From CAVPLM01 sp963713545 (GTDB taxonomy: Bacteria; Actinomycetota; Thermoleophilia; RBG-16-64-13), in assembly GCA_963713545.1 (NCBI GenBank), contig CAVQME010000001.1:310001-374000 (forward strand): DNA of 64,000 bases, in the 5' to 3' direction. The translations under genes and the position numbers were made by a program. Shown here piece after piece: positions 25,544 to 34,072 of the stretch; within the stretch, counting starts at the first letter, position 1; the number at the start of each line of letters is the position of its first letter. Under the pieces are notes generated by a model. It had not been told where the DNA came from and did not search any database. It worked only from the letters and a program-made list of their open reading frames with translations.

Positions 25544-27445
25544 CTAAAGGAAGACGACCAGAGTCACGATGACGAACACCCCGATGAACATTCCCAGGAG
25601 GTAGTTCTGCACCTTCCCGGTCTGCAGTGGCCGCAGCCCCGTGCCGGCCCGCTGCCACAACCAGGCCACCCCATGAGCGGCCCCGTCGACCACGCCCTCA
25701 TCGAACTTGTGCCACACCCAGCGCGACCCATCGACGGCCAGCCGCACAAAGGTGGCCGCGTAGAGCTCGTCGACATAGAACTTGTTCCAGACCACCGTGT
25801 AGAGCGGCCGGAGGCGGGCCCCCAGAAGCGCCGGCAGGGTCGCGGCCCGGCGGACGTAGACGAACCAAGCCAGGGCGATCCCCGCCATGGCCACGAGCAG
25901 CGAGATGACCATCAGCGAGTAGTCGAGCGCGGTGAGGCTGTGCTCCTCGATCCCCAGAATGGCGTTGGCCGGGGCGAACACCGGTTCCAAGAAGTTCTGG
26001 ATGGCGCCCAGCTTGCCCGGTAGGCCGAGGAAGCCGCCCAGCAGGGAAGCCACTGCCAGGACTATCAGCGGCACGAGCATCGACCACGGGCTCTCGTGCA
26101 CGTGCTTCTCGGTCTCCTCGTCCATCCGCGGCTTCCCGAAGAAGGTGAGGAAGATCATGCGGAAGGTGTAGAAGGCGGTGATGAAGGCCGCGATGAGACC
26201 CACGGCCCAGAACAGGTACTTCCCGTCGCGCCAGACGGCGCCCAGGATGTCGTCCTTGGACCAAAAGCCGGCGAACGGGAAGATGCCGGAGAGAGCCAGT
26301 GCCCCAGCTATCAGAGTGTAGTAGGTGACGGGGATGCGCCTGGCCAGCCCGCCCATCTTGTCCATGTCCTGCTCGCCGCCCAGCGAATGGATCACCGAGC
26401 CTGCGCCGAGGAACAAGAGGGCCTTGAAGAAAGCGTGGGTGACCAGGTGGAAGATGGCGATCGCCCAGGCCCCCACGCCCAGGGCCATGAACATGTAGCC
26501 CAATTGGGAGACGGTGGAGTAGGCCAGGACCTTCTTGATGTCCTTTTGGCAGATACCGATGACGGCGGCAAAGATGGCGGTGAAGGTGCCGATGGCCCCC
26601 ACCACCAGGAGAGCCGAGGGTGCGCTTGCGAAGATGACGGAGCTCCGAGCCACCAGGTAGACCCCGGCGGTGACCATGGTGGCGGCATGGATGAGGGCGG
26701 ACACCGGCGTCGGGCCTTCCATGGCGTCGGGAAGCCAGACATGCAGCGGGAACTGAGCCGATTTGCCCATGGCCCCCATGAAGAGCAGTAGGGCGATGCC
26801 GATGAGCGCCGCCTGCCCGGCGGAGCCGGCCGCGACCTGCTCAAACACCCCCACGTAGTCGAGCGTGCCGAAGGTGACGAAGATCAGCATCACGCCCAGG
26901 CCGAAGCCGAAGTCGCCCACCCGGTTGACGATGAAGGCCTTCTTGCCCGCCGCGGCAGCTTCGGGCTTGTGGTAGTAGTAGCCGATGAGGTAGTACGAGC
27001 AGAGCCCCACCGCCTCCCAGCCGAAGTAGAGCAGCAGGTAGTTGCTCGCCAGCACGAGCATCAGCATGCTGAAGGCGAAGAGGCTCATGTAGGCGAAGAA
27101 GCGATAGTAGCCGCTGTCGCCGCGCATGTAGCCCCTCGAGTAGATGAAGATCAGGAGCCCCACCCCCGAGACCACCAGGAGCATGACGGCGGATAGCTGG
27201 TCGACCTGGAAGGCGAACGGCACCTGGAAGCTGCCCACCGAGAACCAGCGCCAGAGCTCCACCACCACCGGCTCCTCGGCCCCCCGTATCTGGATGAACG
27301 CGGCCAGCGACAGTCCGAACGAGCCGGCCATGGCCAGGATGGGGAGCCAGTGCGCCGACCCTTTGATCCACCAGCGGCCGAAGATGATGGTGATGACGAA
27401 GGCCGCCAAGGGCAGGACCGGTATGAGCCAGACGTAGCTCTCCAT
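25544..27445 (-). CDS. nuoL: NADH-quinone oxidoreductase subunit L
   Basis: A 633-residue antiporter-like subunit with the long lateral helix near the C-terminus. Motifs are NYLLLYFGWEAVGLCSYYLIG, KKAFIVNRVGDFGFGLG, MGKSAQFPLHVWLPDAMEGP and VSALIHAATMVTAGVYLVAR, with KVLAYSTVSQLGYMFMALG further on. It starts nine bases after nuoK and is 38 bases ahead of nuoM. Confidence 0.96.
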   Translation of the reverse strand: MESYVWLIPVLPLAAFVITIIFGRWWIKGSAHWLPILAMAGSFGLSLAAFIQIRGAEEPVVVELWRWFSVGSFQVPFAFQVDQLSAVMLLVVSGVGLLIFIYSRGYMRGDSGYYRFFAYMSLFAFSMLMLVLASNYLLLYFGWEAVGLCSYYLIGYYYHKPEAAAAGKKAFIVNRVGDFGFGLGVMLIFVTFGTLDYVGVFEQVAAGSAGQAALIGIALLLFMGAMGKSAQFPLHVWLPDAMEGPTPVSALIHAATMVTAGVYLVARSSVIFASAPSALLVVGAIGTFTAIFAAVIGICQKDIKKVLAYSTVSQLGYMFMALGVGAWAIAIFHLVTHAFFKALLFLGAGSVIHSLGGEQDMDKMGGLARRIPVTYYTLIAGALALSGIFPFAGFWSKDDILGAVWRDGKYLFWAVGLIAAFITAFYTFRMIFLTFFGKPRMDEETEKHVHESPWSMLVPLIVLAVASLLGGFLGLPGKLGAIQNFLEPVFAPANAILGIEEHSLTALDYSLMVISLLVAMAGIALAWFVYVRRAATLPALLGARLRPLYTVVWNKFYVDELYAATFVRLAVDGSRWVWHKFDEGVVDGAAHGVAWLWQRAGTGLRPLQTGKVQNYLLGMFIGVFVIVTLVVFL

Positions 27446-27454
27446 GCCCTCTCC

Positions 27455-27781
27455 CTAGCCCTTCATCCGATCGAAGAGATCGACCATGAGGGTCTGCCGG
27501 TTACGGTAGAGAGCAGTGGCGATGGCCAAGCCCACGGCCGCCTCGGCGGCGGCGATGGCCATGACGAAGAGCACGAAGTTCTGGCCGATCAGGTTCTCAT
27601 GGAAGCGGCTGAAGCCGACCAGATTGAGGTTGACGGCGTTCATCATCAGTTCGAGCGAGAACAGGATGATGAACAGATTGCGCCGCGTGAGCACCCCGGC
27701 GGCACCGATGAGGAAGAGCACAGCCGAAAGGTAGAGATACCAGTCGACAGGGATGGGCATGTCGGTGGGAGTGGGGCCCAC
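27455..27781 (-). CDS. nuoK: NADH-quinone oxidoreductase subunit K
   Basis: A 108-residue, three-helix membrane subunit of complex I. Conserved GVLTRRNLFIILFSLELMMN (Glu on helix 2) and FVLFVMAIAAAEAAVGLAIA (Glu in helix 3) are present. The GTG at 27781 has GAGGAGGAGG ten bases upstream, at the end of nuoJ; an internal ATG (MPIPVDWYLYL) would match the usual family start but lacks a ribosome site. Confidence 0.95.
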   Translation of the reverse strand: MGPTPTDMPIPVDWYLYLSAVLFLIGAAGVLTRRNLFIILFSLELMMNAVNLNLVGFSRFHENLIGQNFVLFVMAIAAAEAAVGLAIATALYRNRQTLMVDLFDRMKG

Positions 27782-27786
27782 GGCGG

Positions 27787-28374
27787 CTACACCTCCTCCT
27801 CTGCGGCTTCGGACGACGGTTGCTCGCCGGGCTCCCAGGCGCGCGTAGCCCCGCCGGCCGATTTCTCTCTCTTCACCAGGATGATGGCGCCGATCATGGC
27901 CACGAGCAGGATCACTGAGGCCACTTCGAACGGCAGCAGCATCTGATCGAACAGGGCCTGGCCGAACACCTTGCTGTTGCCCCCAGCCGCGGCGATAGCC
28001 TCGGGCGTGGCGCCACCCCGCGCCGAGACGAAGGTGATACCTGCCAAGATTATGACGAACTCAGCCAGCACAAGCGCCGACAACACCAGTGCCACCCACC
28101 GCTGCCCCCGGTGGGTCTGCTCCTCCTGCTGGAAGGTGCGCAGGTTGAGGAACATGATCACGAACACGAACAGCACCATGATGGCGCCCGCGTAGACGAG
28201 GATCTGCACGACCGCCAGGAAGTACGCCCCGGTCAGAAGGAAGATGGCGGCGATGTTGACGAACGTGAACACGAGCAGCAGCAAGGCGTGGATCACGTTC
28301 TTGCGGGTGATGGTGCCCAGCCCACCGGCAACGGCCAGGGCGGCGAACACCAGGAAGAGGATCTTCTCCACCAT
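27787..28374 (-). CDS. nuoJ: NADH-quinone oxidoreductase subunit J
   Basis: A 195-residue membrane subunit of complex I with five helices (FAALAVAGGLGTITRKNVIHA, VQILVYAGAIMVLFVFVIMFL with its pi-bulge helix, and others). The C-terminus after REKS is Glu/Ala-rich and doubles as the ribosome site for nuoK. It starts just after the nuoI stop. Confidence 0.94.
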   Translation of the reverse strand: MVEKILFLVFAALAVAGGLGTITRKNVIHALLLLVFTFVNIAAIFLLTGAYFLAVVQILVYAGAIMVLFVFVIMFLNLRTFQQEEQTHRGQRWVALVLSALVLAEFVIILAGITFVSARGGATPEAIAAAGGNSKVFGQALFDQMLLPFEVASVILLVAMIGAIILVKREKSAGGATRAWEPGEQPSSEAAEEEV

Positions 28375-28379
28375 GGCCG

Positions 28380-28994
28380 TCAGCGCTCCCCGTCCGTGGG
28401 GGCGGGCTCGTCCGTAGGGGCGGGCGCGGGCTCGTCCCCAGAGGCCGAGCTCGGTCCGCGCGCCGGCCCGTCCGTGGGAGCGGCCACCAGGGAGCCCCGT
28501 GCGCCGCGGGCGTGTTCGCCTCCGCCCTCGGGCCGCCAGAACAGCTCTTTGTGCGCGTAGGCCTGGTTAGCGATGAGGGCCTTCTTATCGAGTTGGAAGT
28601 CGGCTTTGTCGAAGGTGGCCAACTCGTATCGCCGGGTCATCACGATAGCGGCCAGCGGACAGACCTCTTCGCAGAGACCACAGAAGATGCAGCGGGATAG
28701 GTCGAGCTCGAAGGTGGCCGGGAGGCTACGACCGGCCGCCGTCTGCGAACCCGTGATGCTGATGCATCCCGACGGACACACCGTGGCGCAGAGCATGCAG
28801 GCCACGCACTTGATCACGCCGGTCTCCGGGTCCATGAGCAGTGCGTGGGCTCCCCGGAAGCGTGGGTAGGGCTCCAGTTTCTCCTTCGGGTACTCCACGG
28901 TCACCTTGTCGACCACGAAGTAGGTACCGGTGACGGACATCCCCCGGAGGATGTCGACGAAGGCGCCCTTCTTGACGACGTCTTTCAGGCCCAT
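28380..28994 (-). CDS. nuoI: NADH-quinone oxidoreductase subunit I, with disordered tail
   Basis: Carries the two [4Fe-4S] clusters that pass electrons toward NuoB. Motifs are CVACMLCATVCPSGCISI and CIFCGLCEEVCPLAAIVM (eight Cys), preceded by EPYPRFRGAHAL, typical of NuoI. Family members are about 150-180 residues; this one, at 204, has an extra C-terminal tail of about 45 residues built from Pro/Asp/Glu/Thr repeats (EPAPAPTDEPAPTD), coded by a local GC-rich repeat at 28385-28440. Start ATG 28994, one base from the nuoH stop. Confidence 0.95.
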   Translation of the reverse strand: MGLKDVVKKGAFVDILRGMSVTGTYFVVDKVTVEYPKEKLEPYPRFRGAHALLMDPETGVIKCVACMLCATVCPSGCISITGSQTAAGRSLPATFELDLSRCIFCGLCEEVCPLAAIVMTRRYELATFDKADFQLDKKALIANQAYAHKELFWRPEGGGEHARGARGSLVAAPTDGPARGPSSASGDEPAPAPTDEPAPTDGER

Positions 28995-28995
28995 G

Positions 28996-30021
28996 TCAGT
29001 TCGCCACGCTCACGACTATGGCCGTGACCACGAGGTTGACGATGGAGAGAGGGAGCAGCACCTTCCAGCCGATGGACATCAACTGGTTGTAGCGATAGCG
29101 GAAGATGGTCCACCGCACCCACATGTAGATGAACACGAGGATGCAGATCTTGATGAAGAGCCAGATCGGCCCGGGGATGAAATCGAGCACCTCGAACGGG
29201 GCCCGCCAGCCCCCGAAGTAGAGGGTGGCTACGATGCCCGATATGACCACCAGATTGACGTACTCGGCGAACAAGAAGATGCCCCAGCGCATTCCCGAGT
29301 ATTCCGTCAGATAACCAGCCACCAGTTCCTGCTCGGCCTCGGCAAGGTCGAAAGGCGTGCGATTGAGCTCGGCCAGGGTGGAGACGAAGAAGATCAGCCC
29401 TCCAACAACCTGCGGAATGAAGTACCAGTCCCAGAAGTTGCCCGCCTGTCCATCGACGATGTGAACCAGGTTCAGAGAGCCGGCCAGGATCATCACCCCG
29501 ACCACGGAGAAGCCCATGGCCAGCTCGTAGGAGATCATCTGGGCGCCGGCCCGCAGACCGCCGAGCAGCGAGAAGTTGCTGTTGGACGACCAGCCGGCCA
29601 GGACGACGCCGTAGACCGCGATCGCGCCCATGGCCAGGAACAGCACCAGGCCGGTGTCGAAGTTGGCGATCACGTAGTCGAACTGATAGCCGAAGAGGGA
29701 CGTCTCCTCCGTGACCGGCCCGAACGGCAACACCGCCATGACCAGGAACGCGGGCACGAAGATGATGTACGGAGCCAGGCGGAAGACAGGCTTGTCGGCG
29801 CGGACGGGGATCAAGTCCTCTTTCGAGATCAGCTTGAAGATGTCGCCGAACGACTGGAAAGAGCCCCATGGCCCCAGGTAGGTCGGCCCCACCCTTCCCT
29901 GGAAGAACCCGGCGAACTTCCGCTCGAAGTAGATGATGAAGGCCACCATCATGACGATGAGCACCGGCATGAGGATGGCCTTGATCAGCAGGAATATGAA
30001 CTGGGCGAGGGGATCGGTCAT
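28996..30021 (-). CDS. nuoH: NADH-quinone oxidoreductase subunit H
   Basis: A 341-residue, eight-helix membrane subunit forming the quinone tunnel with NuoB and NuoD. Motifs are FERKFAGFFQGRVGPTYLGP, YGVVLAGWSSNSNFSLLGGL, AQMISYELAMGFSVVGV, RTPFDLAEAEQELVAGY (the acidic loop) and EYSGMRWGIFLFAEYVN. The ATG overlaps the nuoD stop by four bases (ATGA). Confidence 0.96.
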   Translation of the reverse strand: MTDPLAQFIFLLIKAILMPVLIVMMVAFIIYFERKFAGFFQGRVGPTYLGPWGSFQSFGDIFKLISKEDLIPVRADKPVFRLAPYIIFVPAFLVMAVLPFGPVTEETSLFGYQFDYVIANFDTGLVLFLAMGAIAVYGVVLAGWSSNSNFSLLGGLRAGAQMISYELAMGFSVVGVMILAGSLNLVHIVDGQAGNFWDWYFIPQVVGGLIFFVSTLAELNRTPFDLAEAEQELVAGYLTEYSGMRWGIFLFAEYVNLVVISGIVATLYFGGWRAPFEVLDFIPGPIWLFIKICILVFIYMWVRWTIFRYRYNQLMSIGWKVLLPLSIVNLVVTAIVVSVAN

Positions 30022-31313
30022 CGGTCGCAGTCTCCCAGTACCACGTCGATGCTGGCGAAGATCGCCACCATGTCCGCCACCATCTCCCCTTCCACCAAGG
30101 CGGGCACGGCCTGCCCGTGGTAGAAGCTGGGAGTGGCGAACCTGATGCGGGCGGGCTTTGCGCCGCCCTCCGACCGGATGTACACGCCCATCTCGCCCTT
30201 GGGGGCCTCGATGGCGCGGTAGACCTCACCTTTCGGCACCTGCGGGCCTTCGAAGACCTGGTAGAAGTCCTGGATCATGGCCGCCGCGTCCCGGAGCACG
30301 TGCTTCTTGAGCGGCAATGTGCGGCCGGCGTCTCGGGCCACGAACGGGCCGGCGGGAAGTTGATCGAGGCACTGGCGGACGATCTTGCACGACTCGCGGA
30401 TCTCCTTCATGCGCACGAGGAAGCGGTCGTAGACGTCGGCGTTGTACTCCACCGCCACCTCGAAGTCGACCTCGTCGTAGGCCGCATAGGGCTCGTCCTT
30501 GCGCAGGTCGCGGGCGACCCCGGCCGAGCGCAGCGCCGGGCCCGTGACCCGCCACGCGTAGCAATCCTCCGAGGTGAAGATCCCCACGCCCTTGGCCCGC
30601 TTGTAGTAGATGCGGTTGTGCTTGACGATGCGCTCGTACTCCGCCACCCGCGTGGGCAGGAAGTCGATGGCCTTGCGGCAGCGGTGGTCGAAGCCGTCGG
30701 GCAGGTCTTTCGCCACCCCGCCGATCCGGGCGAAGGAGTGGGTGAGCCGCGCGCCCGTGAGCATCTCGAGCAGGTCGAGCACGTACTCCCGGTCGCGGAA
30801 GCAGATGCAGAAAAAGGTCTGCGTACCCAGGTCCATGATGTGGATGCCCAGCCACATGATGTGATTGGCGATGCGGCAGAGCTCATCGACCATCGTGCGG
30901 ATGTAGCGGCCCCGGGGCGGGACCTCCAGCCCCATGAGCTTCTCCGCGGCCTCGCAGTAGCCGTGGTTCATCACGAAGCCGGCCAGATAGTCCAGGCGAT
31001 CGGTGATGGGGATGATCTGATGGTAGGTGCGATGCTCGCACAGCTTCTCCACCCCCCGGTGGAGGTTGCCGATCTCGGGCCGTACGGCCACGATCACTTC
31101 GCCGTCGAGATCGAGCTCGGCCCGGTATACCCCATGCATGGACGGGTGCTGCGGCCCCATGCTGATGGTCATCAGCTCGCCCGTGCGCTCGAGGCGGCTG
31201 CGGCTGCGGGCCTTGCGCTCTTGGAGCTCTTCCAAGGTGGGTTGCAGTGCTGCACCCGCCGAGCCCCCCGGCGTGTCCGAAGCCGTCCCCGTGCCGTGAC
31301 CGGGATCGCTCAT
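30018..31313 (-). CDS. nuoD: NADH-quinone oxidoreductase subunit D (49-kDa)
   Basis: A 431-residue peripheral subunit lining the quinone site. GPQHPSMHGVYR holds the conserved quinone-site His; NHGYCEAAEKLMGLEVPPRG and RTMVDELCRIANHIMWLG follow, as does IRFATPSFYHGQA near the end. The N-terminal 35 residues are Gly/Ala/Thr-rich and extra to the core. Its start shares one base with the nuoC stop (TGATG). nuoC and nuoD are separate genes. Confidence 0.96.
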   Translation of the reverse strand: MSDPGHGTGTASDTPGGSAGAALQPTLEELQERKARSRSRLERTGELMTISMGPQHPSMHGVYRAELDLDGEVIVAVRPEIGNLHRGVEKLCEHRTYHQIIPITDRLDYLAGFVMNHGYCEAAEKLMGLEVPPRGRYIRTMVDELCRIANHIMWLGIHIMDLGTQTFFCICFRDREYVLDLLEMLTGARLTHSFARIGGVAKDLPDGFDHRCRKAIDFLPTRVAEYERIVKHNRIYYKRAKGVGIFTSEDCYAWRVTGPALRSAGVARDLRKDEPYAAYDEVDFEVAVEYNADVYDRFLVRMKEIRESCKIVRQCLDQLPAGPFVARDAGRTLPLKKHVLRDAAAMIQDFYQVFEGPQVPKGEVYRAIEAPKGEMGVYIRSEGGAKPARIRFATPSFYHGQAVPALVEGEMVADMVAIFASIDVVLGDCDR

Positions 31314-31846
31314 CAGATCTTGCCCCGCAGATCGGTGCGGATGCGACCCCCCACGGTGCCCTGCAGGGGGAAGTCCTTACGCAGCGGATGGCCGACGAAG
31401 TCGTCGGTGGTGAGAAGCCGGCGGAGGTCGGGATGTCCCTCGAACACGATGCCGAACATCTCCCAGGCCTCGCGCTCGTCGAAGCCGGCGGAAGGCCAGA
31501 GGCCGGTGACGGTAGGTAACGCCTGGCTTTCGGCCAGCGTGGTCTTCACCCTCAGGCGGTGCCCATGAGTGTGGGACAGAAGGTGCGCGACCATCTGCAG
31601 CGGCGCTTCGGCCCGCTCCGGCAGATGGTCGCCCGCCAGACTGTCGAGCTGGTCGAATGCCAGCGCGGGCGTCTCCTTGCAGAATCGCAGCACCTCGATC
31701 CAATCTCCCGGTGCCACCGCATAGGTGAGCTCGCCCCGGAACTGGGTGGTCTCAAGTAGTCTGGTGCCGAACCTCTGCTCCAACTGCATCCGCGCGGCCG
31801 CCAGAGAGGCTGGGAGCGGCGGCTCCATCCTCACCGCGGCGCTCAT
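31313..31846 (-). CDS. nuoC: NADH-quinone oxidoreductase subunit C (30-kDa)
   Basis: A 177-residue peripheral subunit of the Q module. The C-terminal signature is clear: ERAEAPLQMVAHLLS, GFDEREAWEMFGIVFEGHPDL and RRLLTTDDFVGHPLRKDFPL. The ATG overlaps the nuoB stop by four bases. Confidence 0.95.
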   Translation of the reverse strand: MSAAVRMEPPLPASLAAARMQLEQRFGTRLLETTQFRGELTYAVAPGDWIEVLRFCKETPALAFDQLDSLAGDHLPERAEAPLQMVAHLLSHTHGHRLRVKTTLAESQALPTVTGLWPSAGFDEREAWEMFGIVFEGHPDLRRLLTTDDFVGHPLRKDFPLQGTVGGRIRTDLRGKI

Positions 31847-32514
31847 GACTCCGTTCCCTCGCCGGCTATGGCGTCACGAGCGGGGATGCGGCGCAGACCG
31901 TCGTACGCGTGTCTGCTCTCTTTGATCCGGTCCCGGATCATCTCCAGGCCCTGCCACAGGGCTTCCGGCCGGGGCGGGCAGCCGGGCACGTACACGTCCA
32001 CCGGGATCAGGCTATCGATACCCTGCACGACGTGGTAGGTGTCCCAGATGTTGCCCGAGATGGCGCAGGAGCCCATGGCCACTACCCACTTGGGGTCGGG
32101 GATCTGCTCGTAGAGCCGGACCACCCGAGGGGCCATCTTGATGCTGCACCAGCCCGCCACGATCATGCCGTCAGCCTGGCGAGGCGAAGCCCGCATAGCT
32201 TCCATGCCGAAGCGGGACATGTCGAAGCGCGACCCACCGAGGGCCATCATCTCGATGGCGCAGCAGGCCAGGCCGAACAGAAGGGGCCAGAACGAGAAGC
32301 TGCGCCCGAACCCCAGTATCCGCTCGAGCTGCACCGGCATGGCGACGCCTCCGGGAAGGCGCACCGCCCCTCCCATGACTTCGGCGTCTTGGTCGATCCC
32401 CGTGTCTTGGACGGCGAGATCCCCAGGCTCAAGGGGGGCCGGCTCACCGGCGCCACGCGCGAGCGCGGCTCGCACCTCGGCGTCGGTGGCCTGACGAAGG
32501 GACGGTTCGCTCAT
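31843..32514 (-). CDS. nuoB: NADH-quinone oxidoreductase subunit B (20-kDa)
   Basis: Carries cluster N2, the last Fe-S centre before quinone. Cys ligands lie in LFGLACCAIEMMALGG, VAMGSCAISGNIWDTYHVV and YVPGCPPRPEALWQG. The start is taken as the ATG overlapping the nuoA stop by four bases (32511-32514); an ATG two codons earlier is possible. It has about 45 N-terminal residues (DTGIDQDAEVMGG region) more than the shortest homologues. Confidence 0.95.
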   Translation of the reverse strand: MSEPSLRQATDAEVRAALARGAGEPAPLEPGDLAVQDTGIDQDAEVMGGAVRLPGGVAMPVQLERILGFGRSFSFWPLLFGLACCAIEMMALGGSRFDMSRFGMEAMRASPRQADGMIVAGWCSIKMAPRVVRLYEQIPDPKWVVAMGSCAISGNIWDTYHVVQGIDSLIPVDVYVPGCPPRPEALWQGLEMIRDRIKESRHAYDGLRRIPARDAIAGEGTES

Positions 32515-32879
32515 TCCCATTCGAAGACACCCTTCAACCAGGCGTAGAAGTAGCCGACCAGAAGGATGGCGATGAACACGAACATCTCGATCAGACCCGC
32601 GGTCCCCAGATCGCGCAGGGAGACCGCCCAGGGATAGATGAACACAGCTTCGAGATCGAACAGCACGAAGAGCACCGCCACCACGTAATAGTGGATGTTG
32701 AAGGGAGCCCGGGCGTCGGCTTTCGGCACGACGCCACACTCATAAGGTTCAGCTTTGTTGGGGTTCTTGCTCTTTGGAGAAAGCAGGTGAGAGATGGCCA
32801 CGAAAGCTATCGCCATAGCGGTGCCGATGGCGAACATGATCGCGAACTGGATGACGAGATCGACAGTCGGGTTTACCAA
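32511..32879 (-). CDS. nuoA: NADH-quinone oxidoreductase subunit A
   Basis: A 122-residue, three-helix membrane subunit and first gene of the nuo operon. Motifs are EPYECGVVPKADARAPFNIHYY and VLFDLEAVFIYPWAVSL. The start is a TTG at 32879 (MVNPTVDLVIQFA) with GGATGGGG upstream; the longer open frame upstream is low-complexity and unsupported. nuoE, nuoF and nuoG are absent from this cluster. Confidence 0.94.
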   Translation of the reverse strand: MVNPTVDLVIQFAIMFAIGTAMAIAFVAISHLLSPKSKNPNKAEPYECGVVPKADARAPFNIHYYVVAVLFVLFDLEAVFIYPWAVSLRDLGTAGLIEMFVFIAILLVGYFYAWLKGVFEWE

Positions 32880-33195
32880 GCAAGCACCCCATCCTGACGC
32901 GCGCGGTTCTCCGATCGCGGCGCGTAGCCCACGCAAGACGCAGAACTGAAACCACCATACCAAAGCGATTCTTGGCCTGCAAATGGACATTCGGGCCCGT
33001 TGCCGCAATGCCCCGTGTGGGGCGCTGTCTGGCCGCCACCGGCTGCCGCATCAGCGGGCAGCGGCCGCTGCTTCAGCCGGACTGGGCTATACTGTGCAGG
33101 GCCGCGGAGCGCTCTGGAGGGTTCCCGCGTCAAAGGACAGCACAGTCACGCGGTCGATCCGCAGCGAGTAAGGCGGTCTTCTAAGCTGAGGGTTC
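32880..33195. promoter_or_regulatory. Divergent intergenic region between nuoA and tatC
   Basis: A 316-base gap that must hold the nuo promoter (minus) and the tatC promoter (plus). On the minus strand TTGCAG (32977-32982) is 17 bases from TATGGT (32954-32959), a weak candidate for nuo. On the plus strand TATACT (33088-33093) is a good -10 without a clear -35. No small gene such as tatA is seen. Confidence 0.4.
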
Positions 33196-33979
33196 GTGAG
33201 TAACGATCGGGACAGGACGATGCCCCTGATGGGGCATCTAGGTGAGTTACGCAAGCGCCTCACGTACATCGCGATTGTGGTCGTGGTATGCATCATCGTG
33301 CCTTCATCGAGAAGGACTGGGTCTTGGATTGTCCTGATGCGGCCTCTCAAGAATACGAGTTGGCAGGTCACGGAGCTGGCGGCGTTCGGTGCCACCGAGG
33401 GCTTCATGCAGGTATCAAGGTCTCCCTGTACGCCGGACTCATCGTCTGCTTTACCCTACATGCTCTACCAGTTCTGGGCCTTCATCATGCCCGCCCTCTA
33501 CGAGAACGAGAAGCGGAGCGTGGTGCCCTACGTCGCTTTCACGACCGGCCTCTTCCTGGCGGGGATGGCCTTCGCCTACTTCATCGTGCTGCCGGTAGGG
33601 GCTGAGGTTCCTGGTCGGTTACGGTGGCGAGCTGTTCAACCAGCTGATGCAGGCTGAGCGATACATTAACTTCGTCTCCATGTTCTTGTTGGCCTTCGGG
33701 GTGGTCTTCGAATTGCCGCTTATTATGATGCTGCTGTCGTGGATCAGGCATCGTCGACTACATGAAGATGCGCAAGTTGCGCAAATACGCCATCCTGGTC
33801 ATGGCGGTCATCGCCATGGTGCTTACTCCGAGCCAGGATCCGCTAAGCATGGCGCTGATGCTCATCCCGCTGCTACTGCTTTACGAGTTTGGCATCTGCT
33901 GTCGAGAATGGCACTGAAACGCCGCCAGAAGCGGGAAGCGCTGGAATTGGTCTCCGAACCATCGGAGATCGAGGGCTGA
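33196..33979 (+). pseudogene. tatC: Sec-independent translocase TatC, frame broken at many sites
   Basis: TatC is the twin-arginine signal receptor in the membrane. Its blocks appear piecemeal across frames: MGHLGELRKRLTYIAIVVVV, then FIEKDWVLD, LMRPLKNTSWQVTELAAFG with TEGFMQV, IKVSLYAGLIVC, LPYMLYQFWAFIMPALYENE, YFIVLPVG, LRFLVGYGGELFNQLM, FVSMFLLAFGVVFELPL, DYMKMRKLRKYAILVMAVIA, MVLTPSQDPLSMALMLIPL, and the end SRMALKRRQKREALEL. Frame changes are needed near 33297, 33335, 33413, 33453, 33600, 33749 and 33893. All the conserved TatC parts are present in order, so the gene is not truncated. Either a local stretch of poor sequence or an actively decaying gene. GTG start 33196. Confidence 0.85.
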
Positions 33980-34030
33980 CCCTACCCTGACCGTTTGCCT
34001 CGCCGCTCAGACGCCTTGCTTCGGCAAGGG

Positions 34031-34059
34031 TGATGGTGTTACCATCATACCTAATTAGG
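34031..34059 (+). promoter_or_regulatory. GntR/FadR-type operator and adjacent palindrome
   Basis: TGATGGT-GTT-ACCATCA (34031-34047) is a perfect palindrome containing the TGGT-N3-ACCA core recognised by FCD-type GntR regulators such as PdhR and LldR. Three bases on lies CCTAATTAGG (34050-34059), another perfect palindrome. Both lie within 45 bases of the TTG start of the GntR-HAD fusion gene, so autoregulation is likely (inference). Confidence 0.65.
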
Positions 34060-34072
34060 AAGGGAGGGGGTC

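Noticed and set aside
23669..26023. 784-residue open frame antisense to nuoM/nuoN/nuoL
   Set aside because: Highly charged, repetitive His/Glu/Asp/Gly composition typical of the complement of GC-rich membrane genes; no ribosome site or motif.
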